A stretch of 21,554 nucleotides of DNA, from the NCBI RefSeq assembly GCF_938039215.1, contig NZ_CALHVI010000058.1, forward strand, positions 1 through 21,554. The letters run 5' to 3'. Source of the stretch: an uncultured Porphyromonas sp. (GTDB taxonomy: Bacteria; Bacteroidota; Bacteroidia; Bacteroidales; Porphyromonadaceae). The position numbers were made by a program, and so were the translations under genes. A model generated the notes under the pieces. That model was not told the origin of the DNA. It saw only the letters and a program-made list of their open reading frames with translations, and made no database searches. Positions 1-6,684 of the stretch are shown one piece after another (positions within the stretch are counted from its first letter, which is position 1; every line of letters starts with the position of its first letter).

Positions 1-27
1 GTCGGTAAGACGACCCACAGTAGGTTT
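1..27 (+). repeat. Truncated 23-bp-period palindromic array (copy A)
   Basis: The window opens inside a copy of the four-unit palindromic element. Bases 1-4 (GTCG) are the end of a unit, 5-10 the 6-nt spacer, and 11-27 is CGACCCACAGTAGGTTT, identical to unit 3 of the copies at 8438 and 13261, followed by TTCTTT. The expected fourth unit at 34-50 is only weakly recognisable (GACCCTCTATTAGGCCT), so it is degenerate or absent. The orientation is the same as copies C, D and E. Confidence 0.8.
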
Positions 28-172
28 TCTTTGGACCCTCTATTAGGCCTTTTAGATCAGGGCATGATAGGGCTTGGGAGAGCTGGGCTATCTCGTGCTG
101 GGATTGCTCGGTGGTGCTACAGCTATGAGGCAGGATCTTTGCTTGTTCGTTTGATGATTTTTTTGACGGCTA

Positions 173-202
173 TTGCATTTACAAAACTATTCTCTACCTT
201 TG
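173..202 (+). promoter_or_regulatory. Bacteroidota-type promoter for BACON gene 1
   Basis: The -7 box TACCTTTG (195-202) matches the Bacteroidota consensus TAnnTTTG. A TTG at 173-175 stands 19 bp upstream, the expected place for the -33 element. The stretch ACTATTCTCTACCTTTGAT is also present before the second BACON gene. Transcription would start near 209, giving a leader of about 410 nt. Confidence 0.65.
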
Positions 203-280
203 ATTCGTAGTTGAGGTAGTAGTCCTTGACTGATAGGAACAAAGAGATATGAATAGAAAAGTCAGATCAAATATGCTTAC

Positions 281-377
281 GGGCTGCTGAAGCTCTAGGT
301 GCGTCATCCCACCTGCGTAGTGTCGGGTCGGCCCCCCTGCTACGTCTAGAGAGCTTTGGAAGTCCTTCCCCTTCCAA
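281..377 (+). ncRNA. Candidate structured leader RNA, copy 1
   Basis: This is a putative cis-acting RNA in the 5' leader. The helices visible are P1, AAGCTCT 290-296 with AGAGCTT 350-356; P2, AGGTG 297-301 with CACCT 310-314; P3, GCGTAG 315-320 with CTACGT 340-345, closing a conserved loop containing GGGTCGGCCCCCCT; and P4, TTGGAAG 356-362 with CTTCCAA 371-377. P1-P3 make a three-way junction. The same helices can be drawn in the copy at 2985-3087 with some compensating changes (the P3 pair G315-T345 is A-T there, and a T-A pair is gained). I do not recognise a known riboswitch class. Confidence 0.45.
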
Positions 378-620
378 TTAATTTAGCTCATGGCCACACA
401 CAGCGCAACACCATTCTGGTGACACCAACCAGATAACACCACACACGAGTCGAGGCAACATAGTCCCTATGTGTCCTCTCTCCTCACACATACGTCTCAT
501 GCTCCCTCCTAGTCTGGCTTTAGGGCTCTAGGATGTGGATTCCCGCACACACACGCACACTTGTGGAGGTGCTCTTTGAGCTATCCTCCTCTTCCCATCT
601 TTTAAACGCAAGAAAGAATT

Positions 621-2270
621 ATGAGACTAAATATCAAGTATCTGCTCGGATTCTTTGCTCTCCTTCTGTTCTTACCCGCATGTAAGAACAACGACGAAGT
701 CGAGGAAGCAACCCTAGAACTCTCTTCCCAGGCACTGGCCTTTGCCAAGGATGCTTCTGAGCAGACAGTCACTGTGACTACGAATAAGGATAACTGGTCC
801 GCCTTCTCCACGCAGGAAGCTTGGCTTACCACCGAACAGTCGGGCAATAGCCTCAAGGTCAAAGTAGCAGCTAATACCGTCGGTCGCGACCGTGTAGGCT
901 CTATTATCGTCAATGCTGGCGGTCTTCAGAAGCGTATCTCTGTCAAGCAGACCGCTGCTGATGCAGTCATCGAGCCCGAAGAAACAAGCATCTATTTCCC
1001 CGTCGATGGGGGCTCTAAGAAGGTCGCCTTTACCAGCAATGGTGGCGATGTCAAGGTAGAGCTAGGTGCTGATGTAGACTGGCTCACCATCGAGAAGGTC
1101 ACGGCTAACAGCTTTGTCCTTGTCGCCAAGGAAAGCACACAGGCTCATCGTCGTTCGGTCAAGGTCAATCTGACCGTAGGGACTATGATCAAGGAAATCG
1201 AAGTAGTTCAGGAAGGTACTATTCAGTACATCCTACCTCTGCTCAAGTTCCCCGTATCGCTCTCCGAAGTCCTTCGCTACGAACAGAGCCGTGGTCATAC
1301 GCTGATCAAGATCCCCGATGGCCTCTTCAACACGTCACTCTATCGCTTCCTTACCAAGAGCAAGGTGATGACCTTCATCCAGTATGAGTTCTCCAGCGAA
1401 CAAGCTAAGGGCTTTGCATCTGCTGCCACCATGTGTGAAGACGAATCGCTCGTCAAGAACAATGCTGACTTCGATGCCTTCCTCAAGGAACATGGCTTCG
1501 AGAAGGCTGGCTTCGACAAGGACGGTCAGACGGTCCTCTATCGTAATCCTAACCTGCCTCTGCTGATCCGTGTCGCCTTCAAGGATGGTGCTGCTGCGAT
1601 CGTCACTTCTTATGATCCTATCCAGGATAAGCCTTATCCTACCTTCACGAAGCTCCCCATGCAGAACCAGACTCAGTACATGGGTGACCGTGACCTGAAG
1701 ATCGAAGGGAAGAAGCGTGCTGAAATCCATGAGATCGAAAAGGGTTGGGGCTCTACGCTCAATGATACTTACAAGCAGAAGAACTACGAAAACTATAAGA
1801 TCACGAAGGCATTCGAAGACGAATATGCTCGTGGCTACTTCTACGTAGTTCCTGACAAGAAGATCCCTGCCGATGACCCCTACGTCGATGTCGTACACAA
1901 TGTACAGGCCATGTACAAGAATATCTCTCTTGGCTTCTGGACAGATGCGCTCGGTCGTAGAACTCTGACGAAGGAAGTAGTCAAGCTCTTTACGGATAAT
2001 GACTTCCCCTACTTCGGAGCTCTCAGTGGTGGTGCACAGGCCTTCTACAACAAGGATAAGAAGATGGCCTATGTCATCCGTGTCGTCAAGGATAGGGAAA
2101 CGAAGCAAGAAGTCTTCGAGATCCAAGCCTTCTACGAAGATGTCGATACTGGTAGCAGCGTCTCGATCTCTACGCTTGCTAACTACGGAAAGACCATCAA
2201 GGCTTACAATGCTAAGCAGGCTGCCCTTCACAAGCTCGAAGGTCGCCTCGTCAATACTCCTCTTCGCTAG
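621..2270 (+). CDS. BACON-domain lipoprotein, paralog 1
   Basis: Predicted outer-membrane or surface lipoprotein of 549 aa. The signal peptide has lipobox LPAC with Cys21, followed by KNNDEVEE; acidic residues just after the Cys fit a Bacteroidota surface-export signal. Two BACON domains follow, at about 31-111 and 119-198, each ending in the typical V-x-Q strand (VKQT, VVQEG). Residues 203-549 form an unrecognised region shared by all four paralogs, with motifs such as YRFLTKSK, DDPYVDV, LGFWTD and GQAFYNKDK. BACON domains are usually linked to carbohydrate or mucin binding, often in glycan-degrading proteins, but no catalytic domain or SusC/SusD partner is seen, so the ligand is unknown. 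It has its own promoter and long leader, and a hairpin follows the stop, so it is probably monocistronic. The domain call is firm and the function is not. Confidence 0.9.
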   Translation: MRLNIKYLLGFFALLLFLPACKNNDEVEEATLELSSQALAFAKDASEQTVTVTTNKDNWSAFSTQEAWLTTEQSGNSLKVKVAANTVGRDRVGSIIVNAGGLQKRISVKQTAADAVIEPEETSIYFPVDGGSKKVAFTSNGGDVKVELGADVDWLTIEKVTANSFVLVAKESTQAHRRSVKVNLTVGTMIKEIEVVQEGTIQYILPLLKFPVSLSEVLRYEQSRGHTLIKIPDGLFNTSLYRFLTKSKVMTFIQYEFSSEQAKGFASAATMCEDESLVKNNADFDAFLKEHGFEKAGFDKDGQTVLYRNPNLPLLIRVAFKDGAAAIVTSYDPIQDKPYPTFTKLPMQNQTQYMGDRDLKIEGKKRAEIHEIEKGWGSTLNDTYKQKNYENYKITKAFEDEYARGYFYVVPDKKIPADDPYVDVVHNVQAMYKNISLGFWTDALGRRTLTKEVVKLFTDNDFPYFGALSGGAQAFYNKDKKMAYVIRVVKDRETKQEVFEIQAFYEDVDTGSSVSISTLANYGKTIKAYNAKQAALHKLEGRLVNTPLR

Positions 2271-2292
2271 TCACTAGCTAGTCTCTCTTACT

Positions 2293-2329
2293 CGATAGGG
2301 AGCTTGAGCGTTGCTCGGGCTCCCTATCG
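2293..2329 (+). terminator. Hairpin terminator after BACON gene 1
   Basis: CGATAGGGAGC (2293-2303) pairs with GCTCCCTATCG (2319-2329), and the stem continues inward through TTGAGC/GCTCGG (two G-T pairs) to a GTT loop. This gives about 17 bp starting 23 nt after the stop codon. The downstream T-run is poor, so release may be inefficient or assisted by the palindromic array at 2564. Confidence 0.6.
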
Positions 2330-2563
2330 TCGTATCTGTGGGACAGGTGCCGAGAGGGGATGGGGTGAGATGATTTCTTCGAGCTGAGGCTGAGGCTTTG
2401 GGGTAATTTCTCTAAGGTCGGCCTACATCCCTAGGGGGTAAGAGGGAGGGGGAGGGACGAGGAACGTTAGCACTACGTAGCATCCATCTTCTGGGGCTGA
2501 GACCTGCGCTCTAAGACATCGCTCTAGCCCGCTTAGAATAGGGCTTTTGGTGTACCCTAAAAA

Positions 2564-2649
2564 CGACCTACTGTGGGTCGCAAGAAAAACCTACTGTAGG
2601 TCGTCGTACCGACCCACGGTGGGTCGTCGAGGCGACCTACCGTGGTTTT
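2564..2649 (-). repeat. Four-unit palindromic array (copy B, inverted)
   Basis: Four 17-bp units start at 2564, 2587, 2610 and 2633, an exact 23-bp period with 6-nt spacers: CGACCTACTGTGGGTCG, AAACCTACTGTAGGTCG, CGACCCACGGTGGGTCG and CGACCTACCGTGGTTTT. Read on the minus strand, the order matches the other copies: AAACC-type unit first, GGTTT-type unit third, free palindrome last. The units at 2587 and 2633 pair with each other and carry an A-tract (GAAAAACC) and a T-tract (GGTTTTCTTTTT), so a terminator could work on either strand. Confidence 0.9.
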
Positions 2650-2867
2650 CTTTTTGCCCCGCTCAGAGAGCTTGCTCCGGAGGGGTAAAGTAAGCCTGTT
2701 TTTCAGGCAAAGCCTTCGCTTGGGGGTGGGCTGATGGATGAGGGAAAGCTCCCCTCGAGATTAGCCCTTCTTCTAGGGGGACTCGTGAATGTATTCATCT
2801 TGGGAGGAAAAGCATTGCTGATATTCAGCCTTTTAGGGCTGTGCGATCAAATTTTTATGCGCTCGAC

Positions 2868-2899
2868 TTGTATTTTTATCGAACTATTCTCTACCTTTG
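2868..2899 (+). promoter_or_regulatory. Promoter for the BACON gene 2-3-4 operon
   Basis: The -7 box TACCTTTG (2892-2899) lies within the same ACTATTCTCTACCTTTGAT stretch as the gene 1 promoter. TTG at 2868-2870 is a -33 element 21 bp upstream. The predicted start near 2906 leaves a leader of about 418 nt before the ATG at 3324. Confidence 0.65.
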
Positions 2900-2984
2900 A
2901 TCCATGGTCCTGCCCCACAAGGGCATGGCATCAGATATAGGAACATACACATATGATCGGACAGATAGATTCAGACATGCCTTG

Positions 2985-3087
2985 GGGCTGCTGAAGCTCT
3001 TGGTGATCCGTCACCTACGTAGACTCGGGTTGGCCCCCCTTTCACGTACCTAAAGAGCTTTGGAAGCTCTCTTCCCACCTTCTTCCA
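2985..3087 (+). ncRNA. Candidate structured leader RNA, copy 2
   Basis: Homolog of the element at 281-377. P1 is AAGCTCTT 2994-3001 with AAGAGCTT 3053-3060. P2 is GGTGA 3002-3006 with TCACC 3011-3015 and a TCCG loop. P3 is TACGT 3016-3020 with ACGTA 3044-3048, closing the conserved GGGTTGGCCCCCCT loop. P4 is TGGAAG 3061-3066 with CTTCCA 3082-3087, or a local hairpin GGAAG-CTCT-CTTCC. Helices persist while loops and flanks differ, which supports structure at the RNA level, but two copies are too few to prove covariation. Confidence 0.45.
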
Positions 3088-3323
3088 TTGTAGACGCTCA
3101 TACCGGCCACACACCACGCCACGATCTCGGCGGCAACACCACGCATACCATCTCGGTGGCATCACCCTACCTCCCTCTAGGGAAGTAGCGATGTCTGGTC
3201 TTACCCCCACTTATCTCCACTCGCTCGTAGATCATAGGATCTTGTAGCGAGAGAACACCTATTCATCCAGAGAGTGCAGCGCTGTACCCTCTTAATACCC
3301 TATCAAACGCATTTTCTCAACCT

Positions 3324-4970
3324 ATGAGACTAAAAATTAAGTACCTCCTTAGTTGCTTAGCTCTTCTGCTCATCCTACCTGCTTGTAAGGACAACGCTGA
3401 TGTGGAAGAAGCTACACTAGAACTTTCCACTCAGGCTCTGACCTTCTCCAAAGAAGGAGCTGTACAGACGGTCACAGTCTCCACCAACAAAGACTCATGG
3501 AGTGCCTTCTCCGTCCAAGAAGACTCTTGGATCGGTCTTACTCAAGAAGGCAATACGCTCAAAGTAAAGGTCCCCGCCAATCCTCAAGGTCAAGACCGAA
3601 CGACCTCAATCATCGTCAATGCAGGAGGCTTGCAGAGACGTATCTCCGTTCGACAGAGTGGGGCGGAAGCTTCTCTTGAGGCCGAGGGGAAGGTCGTCTT
3701 CACAGCAGAGGGAGGTACAAAACTCGTTGCCTTCAAGAGCAATGTCACTAAGGTAGAGATCGAGCTAGCCGTCCCTTCGGATTGGCTCTCCATCGAAGAA
3801 CGCACATCTAGCAGCTTCACCTTAGTCGCCAAGAAAAACACCGAGAAGACCAAGCGCACCGCTAAGGTCAATCTTACCCTAGGCACCACGATCAAGGAGA
3901 TCGACGTGGAGCAAGAAGGGAATAGCCCCTATGTCATGCCCTTGCTTGACTTCCCCTCTGACCTCTATACGGTCATCCGCTACGAGCAGTCTCGGGGCAA
4001 TATCCTCCTCAAGACGGAGGAGGGAGCCGAGGAAGAACCCTCGAACTATCGCTTTATCACCAAGAGCAAGGTCTTCCCCTTCATCCAGTATGAGTTCAGC
4101 ACTCCTCTAAGCCCAGGCTTCTCTCTGGTGACCCTCCTGTGCTTAGATCAAACGCTTACGAAGGACAACGCAGACTTCGAGGCTTATCTAGCTGACTACG
4201 GCTTCACACGCACCAAGGGAGACGATCGCAATGTGCTCTACTCCAACTCCAAGGTTCCCGTTCAGCTCCTCGTCTCTCACTTCACTGGAGGCTCTAAGCT
4301 TCAGTTCGTCTACACACCTACCCAGCCTAAGCCCTACAAGAGCTTCGATAAGGTGCCGATGACCCAGCAGACACCCTACATGGGCAATAGAGAGCTTAAG
4401 ATCCCAGGGAAGATGCGTCAGGAGATACGTCAAGCAGAGGATGGGCTACAGAGTACCCGTGCCGAAGGAACTCCCGAGAGCTACGATATCTTCGATGTAC
4501 AGAAGAGCTTCGATGGTGAGAGCGTCCGAGCTTACCTCTATATCGTTCCCTCCGAAGAGAAGGGCATTCCCAAGAACGACCCCTATGTCGATGTCTGCAT
4601 CGGCGTGATCGCCTTCTATGATGACCTAGGCTTAGGTTACTGGCAGGATCAGATCGATGGGAACTACTACCTCACGCGTGAAGTCTATGAGCTCTTCACC
4701 AGCGCAGGCTACCCCTACCTCGGGAAACTCAAGAGTGGTGGGCAAGCCTTCTACAACAAGGATAAGCGTCAAGCTTATGTGTTGAGTGTCGCCGACGAAG
4801 GAGATTCGCAGCTACTCGAGATCCAGTCGATCTATGCGAATGTCAAGAGTGCTGATAGCTCAGCTCCTCAGCTCCTCAACTATAAGGCTTTCGTTCGTCA
4901 GCGGAGTGAAGACCTCCGTCGACTGGATGCCCTGACTCGTCATCGGGTGCGCCTACCACGCCGCCGCTAG
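3324..4970 (+). CDS. BACON-domain lipoprotein, paralog 2
   Basis: Predicted surface lipoprotein of 548 aa, first gene of a three-gene operon of paralogs. The lipobox is LPAC with Cys21, followed by KDNADVEE. BACON domains span about 30-111 and 118-198, with W60 in the usual tryptophan position after the TNKDSW strand. The C-terminal half shares YRFITKSK, DFEAYLADYGF, the PYMGNRELKIPGK stretch, DDPYVDV-like and GQAFYNKDK motifs with its paralogs, and ends in a basic tail (RHRVRLPRRR). The start is fixed by its close match to paralog 1 (MRL-IKYLL). Paralog 3 begins 24 nt after the stop. The BACON fold suggests a binding role at the cell surface; the ligand is not known. Confidence 0.9.
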   Translation: MRLKIKYLLSCLALLLILPACKDNADVEEATLELSTQALTFSKEGAVQTVTVSTNKDSWSAFSVQEDSWIGLTQEGNTLKVKVPANPQGQDRTTSIIVNAGGLQRRISVRQSGAEASLEAEGKVVFTAEGGTKLVAFKSNVTKVEIELAVPSDWLSIEERTSSSFTLVAKKNTEKTKRTAKVNLTLGTTIKEIDVEQEGNSPYVMPLLDFPSDLYTVIRYEQSRGNILLKTEEGAEEEPSNYRFITKSKVFPFIQYEFSTPLSPGFSLVTLLCLDQTLTKDNADFEAYLADYGFTRTKGDDRNVLYSNSKVPVQLLVSHFTGGSKLQFVYTPTQPKPYKSFDKVPMTQQTPYMGNRELKIPGKMRQEIRQAEDGLQSTRAEGTPESYDIFDVQKSFDGESVRAYLYIVPSEEKGIPKNDPYVDVCIGVIAFYDDLGLGYWQDQIDGNYYLTREVYELFTSAGYPYLGKLKSGGQAFYNKDKRQAYVLSVADEGDSQLLEIQSIYANVKSADSSAPQLLNYKAFVRQRSEDLRRLDALTRHRVRLPRRR

Positions 4971-4994
4971 TTCCTCTAGATAGCTTGAAATACG

Positions 4995-6629
4995 ATGAAG
5001 TACATATATACATGCCTCTTGGGGCTGTTTGTTTGTCTCCTAGCCTGCTCCTCCTGCCAGAAGAATAGCGATGTCGAGGAGACAACACTAGAGGTCTCGG
5101 TGGAGACCCTGACTTTTGCACGAGATGCCTCTGAGCAAACCCTCACCGTGCAGACGAATAAGGATCATTGGACAGCCCTATCGCCGCAGGAGGCGACTTG
5201 GCTTAGCCTCACTCAAGAGGGCAATACCCTACGTGTCCGAGCCAAGCTGAATGAGCAGGGGCAGGAGCGTATCGGATCGATCATGATCCATGCAGGCGAG
5301 CAGCAGAAGCGAATCACAGTCCGTCAGACAGCGGCAGATATTGTCTTGGATACCAAGGCTAATGTCTTCCTATCCTCGGAGGGTGGGACGACGGAAGTTG
5401 CCTTCCAGAGCAACACCGAGGAGGTGAAGGTCGAGCTAGCTCAGTCCGTAGACTGGATCAAGGTAGAGAAGCTGACTAAAGCGAGCTTCACGCTCGTCGC
5501 TCAGCCCAACACGCAGAAAGCTCCTCGCTCCGTCAAGGTGATCCTAACGAGCGGCACGCTCGTCCGTGAAGTCGAGGTGATGCAGGAGGGGCTGAGTCCC
5601 TACGTCTTCCCCGCTATGGACTTCCCTAAGGGTCTCTATGAGCTCATCAGCTATGAGCGGGATCGAGGGCATGTGCTGCTCTATGCTAAGGAAGAGACTA
5701 AGTCCGAGTATCCCTATTATCGCTTCCTCACCAAGAGTAAGGTCGTACCCTTCATCCAGTACCAGTACACCTCTGCTACGAGCCCAGGCTTCTCTGTCGC
5801 TACCTTGGTCTACACGGACCAATCTCTAGTCAAGGGGAACAAGGACTTCGATGAGGCTGTGGCTGTCTATGGTTTCGAGAAGCAGACCTCTTCTCCCGAC
5901 CAAGTCTATACGCTCTATGGCAATTCGAAGCTGCCCCTACAGCTACTAGTCACTCTATTCTCCGATGGAGCCAAGGTGGAGTTCGCCTACAATCCTATGC
6001 AGAAGAAGAGCTACCCGACCTTCAGCGAATTGCCTCTTTTGCGTCAGCTCGACTTCCTCGGGAGCCGTGAGCTAGATATCATGGGGAAGAAGATGGAGGA
6101 TGTCCGCAAGTTCGAGCAGGAGCAGGGAAGTGTCCGCGATGAGCATACCCCCGAGCTCTACGACTTCTTCACACCGAAGACTCCGTTCCAAGGAGAGCTT
6201 GTCCGTGGGTACTTCTACATCGTCACCCCCACACAGCTGGATGATCCCTATCTCAATGTCGTCAATGCTGTCCTTGGCTACTTCCCTCAGATCGACCTAG
6301 GACTCTGGTATGATGAGATCGATGGTCACTATCATCTCACCGATGAGATCTTGAAGCTCTTCGCCTCCCAAGGCTATGAGTACATGGGCCAGACGGCTAA
6401 TGCCAGCCATGCCTTCGCTAATCGTGCGAAGAATATGGCCTATACGCTACGTCTCTTCTTCTACAAGGAGAAGCCCGTCCTCGATGTCCAAGCCTACTAT
6501 ACCGAGATCGATGATGGAGGAAACTCGGTCAGAGAACTTCTCAACTACTCGGCTTCGCAGCGTAAGCGTGTGGCCTTCCTTCGCCAGCTTGATGCACACT
6601 CTCGGAAGCTAGACTTCCAGAGAAGATAG
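4995..6629 (+). CDS. BACON-domain lipoprotein, paralog 3
   Basis: Predicted surface lipoprotein of 544 aa, second gene of the operon. The signal peptide contains two candidate acylated cysteines: LLAC (Cys18) is the better lipobox, but Cys21 (CSSC) is the one aligned with the other paralogs. It is followed by QKNSDVEE. Two BACON domains lie at about 30-111 and 118-198, then the common C-terminal region with YRFLTKSK, DFDEAVAVYGFEK, DDPYLNV and LGLWYDEIDGHYHLT. It lacks the GQAFYNKDK motif of paralogs 1 and 2 (SHAFANRAK instead), so this part of the C-terminal half is free to vary. Translation probably depends on the upstream gene, which ends 24 nt before. Confidence 0.88.
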   Translation: MKYIYTCLLGLFVCLLACSSCQKNSDVEETTLEVSVETLTFARDASEQTLTVQTNKDHWTALSPQEATWLSLTQEGNTLRVRAKLNEQGQERIGSIMIHAGEQQKRITVRQTAADIVLDTKANVFLSSEGGTTEVAFQSNTEEVKVELAQSVDWIKVEKLTKASFTLVAQPNTQKAPRSVKVILTSGTLVREVEVMQEGLSPYVFPAMDFPKGLYELISYERDRGHVLLYAKEETKSEYPYYRFLTKSKVVPFIQYQYTSATSPGFSVATLVYTDQSLVKGNKDFDEAVAVYGFEKQTSSPDQVYTLYGNSKLPLQLLVTLFSDGAKVEFAYNPMQKKSYPTFSELPLLRQLDFLGSRELDIMGKKMEDVRKFEQEQGSVRDEHTPELYDFFTPKTPFQGELVRGYFYIVTPTQLDDPYLNVVNAVLGYFPQIDLGLWYDEIDGHYHLTDEILKLFASQGYEYMGQTANASHAFANRAKNMAYTLRLFFYKEKPVLDVQAYYTEIDDGGNSVRELLNYSASQRKRVAFLRQLDAHSRKLDFQRR

Positions 6630-6632
6630 CTT

Positions 6633-6658
6633 AACTATATGATCCCTATAGTTCTTTT
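6633..6658 (+). terminator. Weak hairpin between BACON paralogs 3 and 4
   Basis: AACTATA (6633-6639) and TATAGTT (6647-6653) form a 7-bp A/T-rich stem followed by CTTTT. It sits in the 55-nt gap between the two genes and could act as a partial terminator or a 3'-end stabiliser that lowers expression of the last gene. The stem is too weak for certainty. Confidence 0.35.
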
Positions 6659-6684
6659 ATCAATCCACTAACAACTAAGAGTAC

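Larger units (their letters stand above)
28..620 (+). other. Intergenic region and long 5' leader of the first BACON lipoprotein
   Basis: No credible gene is seen. Bases 28-170 show nothing recognisable beyond a possible degenerate repeat unit at 34-50. A promoter lies at 173-202 and a folded RNA candidate at 281-377. The rest of the leader (378-620) is C/A-rich with a small hairpin, CACCA-TTC-TGGTG, at 409-421. The segment from about 185 to 450 is recognisably homologous to 2882-3170 upstream of the second BACON gene, so the promoter and leader were duplicated with the gene. Confidence 0.6.
2330..3323 (+). other. Intergenic region between BACON genes 1 and 2
   Basis: About 1 kb with no credible gene; short open frames here do not look like proteins. 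It holds the inverted palindromic array (2564-2649), a promoter (2868-2899) and the leader of the next operon, including the folded RNA candidate at 2985-3087. Within the leader a 19-nt sequence occurs twice at a 26-nt period (3122-3140 and 3148-3166, 16/19 identical, core ATCTCGG). I see nothing identifiable in 2330-2560 or 2655-2860. Confidence 0.55.

Noticed and set aside
1335..2231. Long minus-strand open frame opposite BACON gene 1 (298 codons)
   Set aside because: It is a codon-usage shadow of the + strand gene, with a low-complexity, non-protein-like translation and no promoter.
2564..2649. Palindromic arrays as CRISPR arrays
   Set aside because: Spacers are only 6 nt, units are 17 nt and vary, there are always four units and no cas genes are present. 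This does not fit any CRISPR type.
2734..2940. Possible small membrane protein of 68 aa
   Set aside because: It runs through the -7 box of the next operon, has no family resemblance, and the homologous leader before gene 1 has no equivalent frame.
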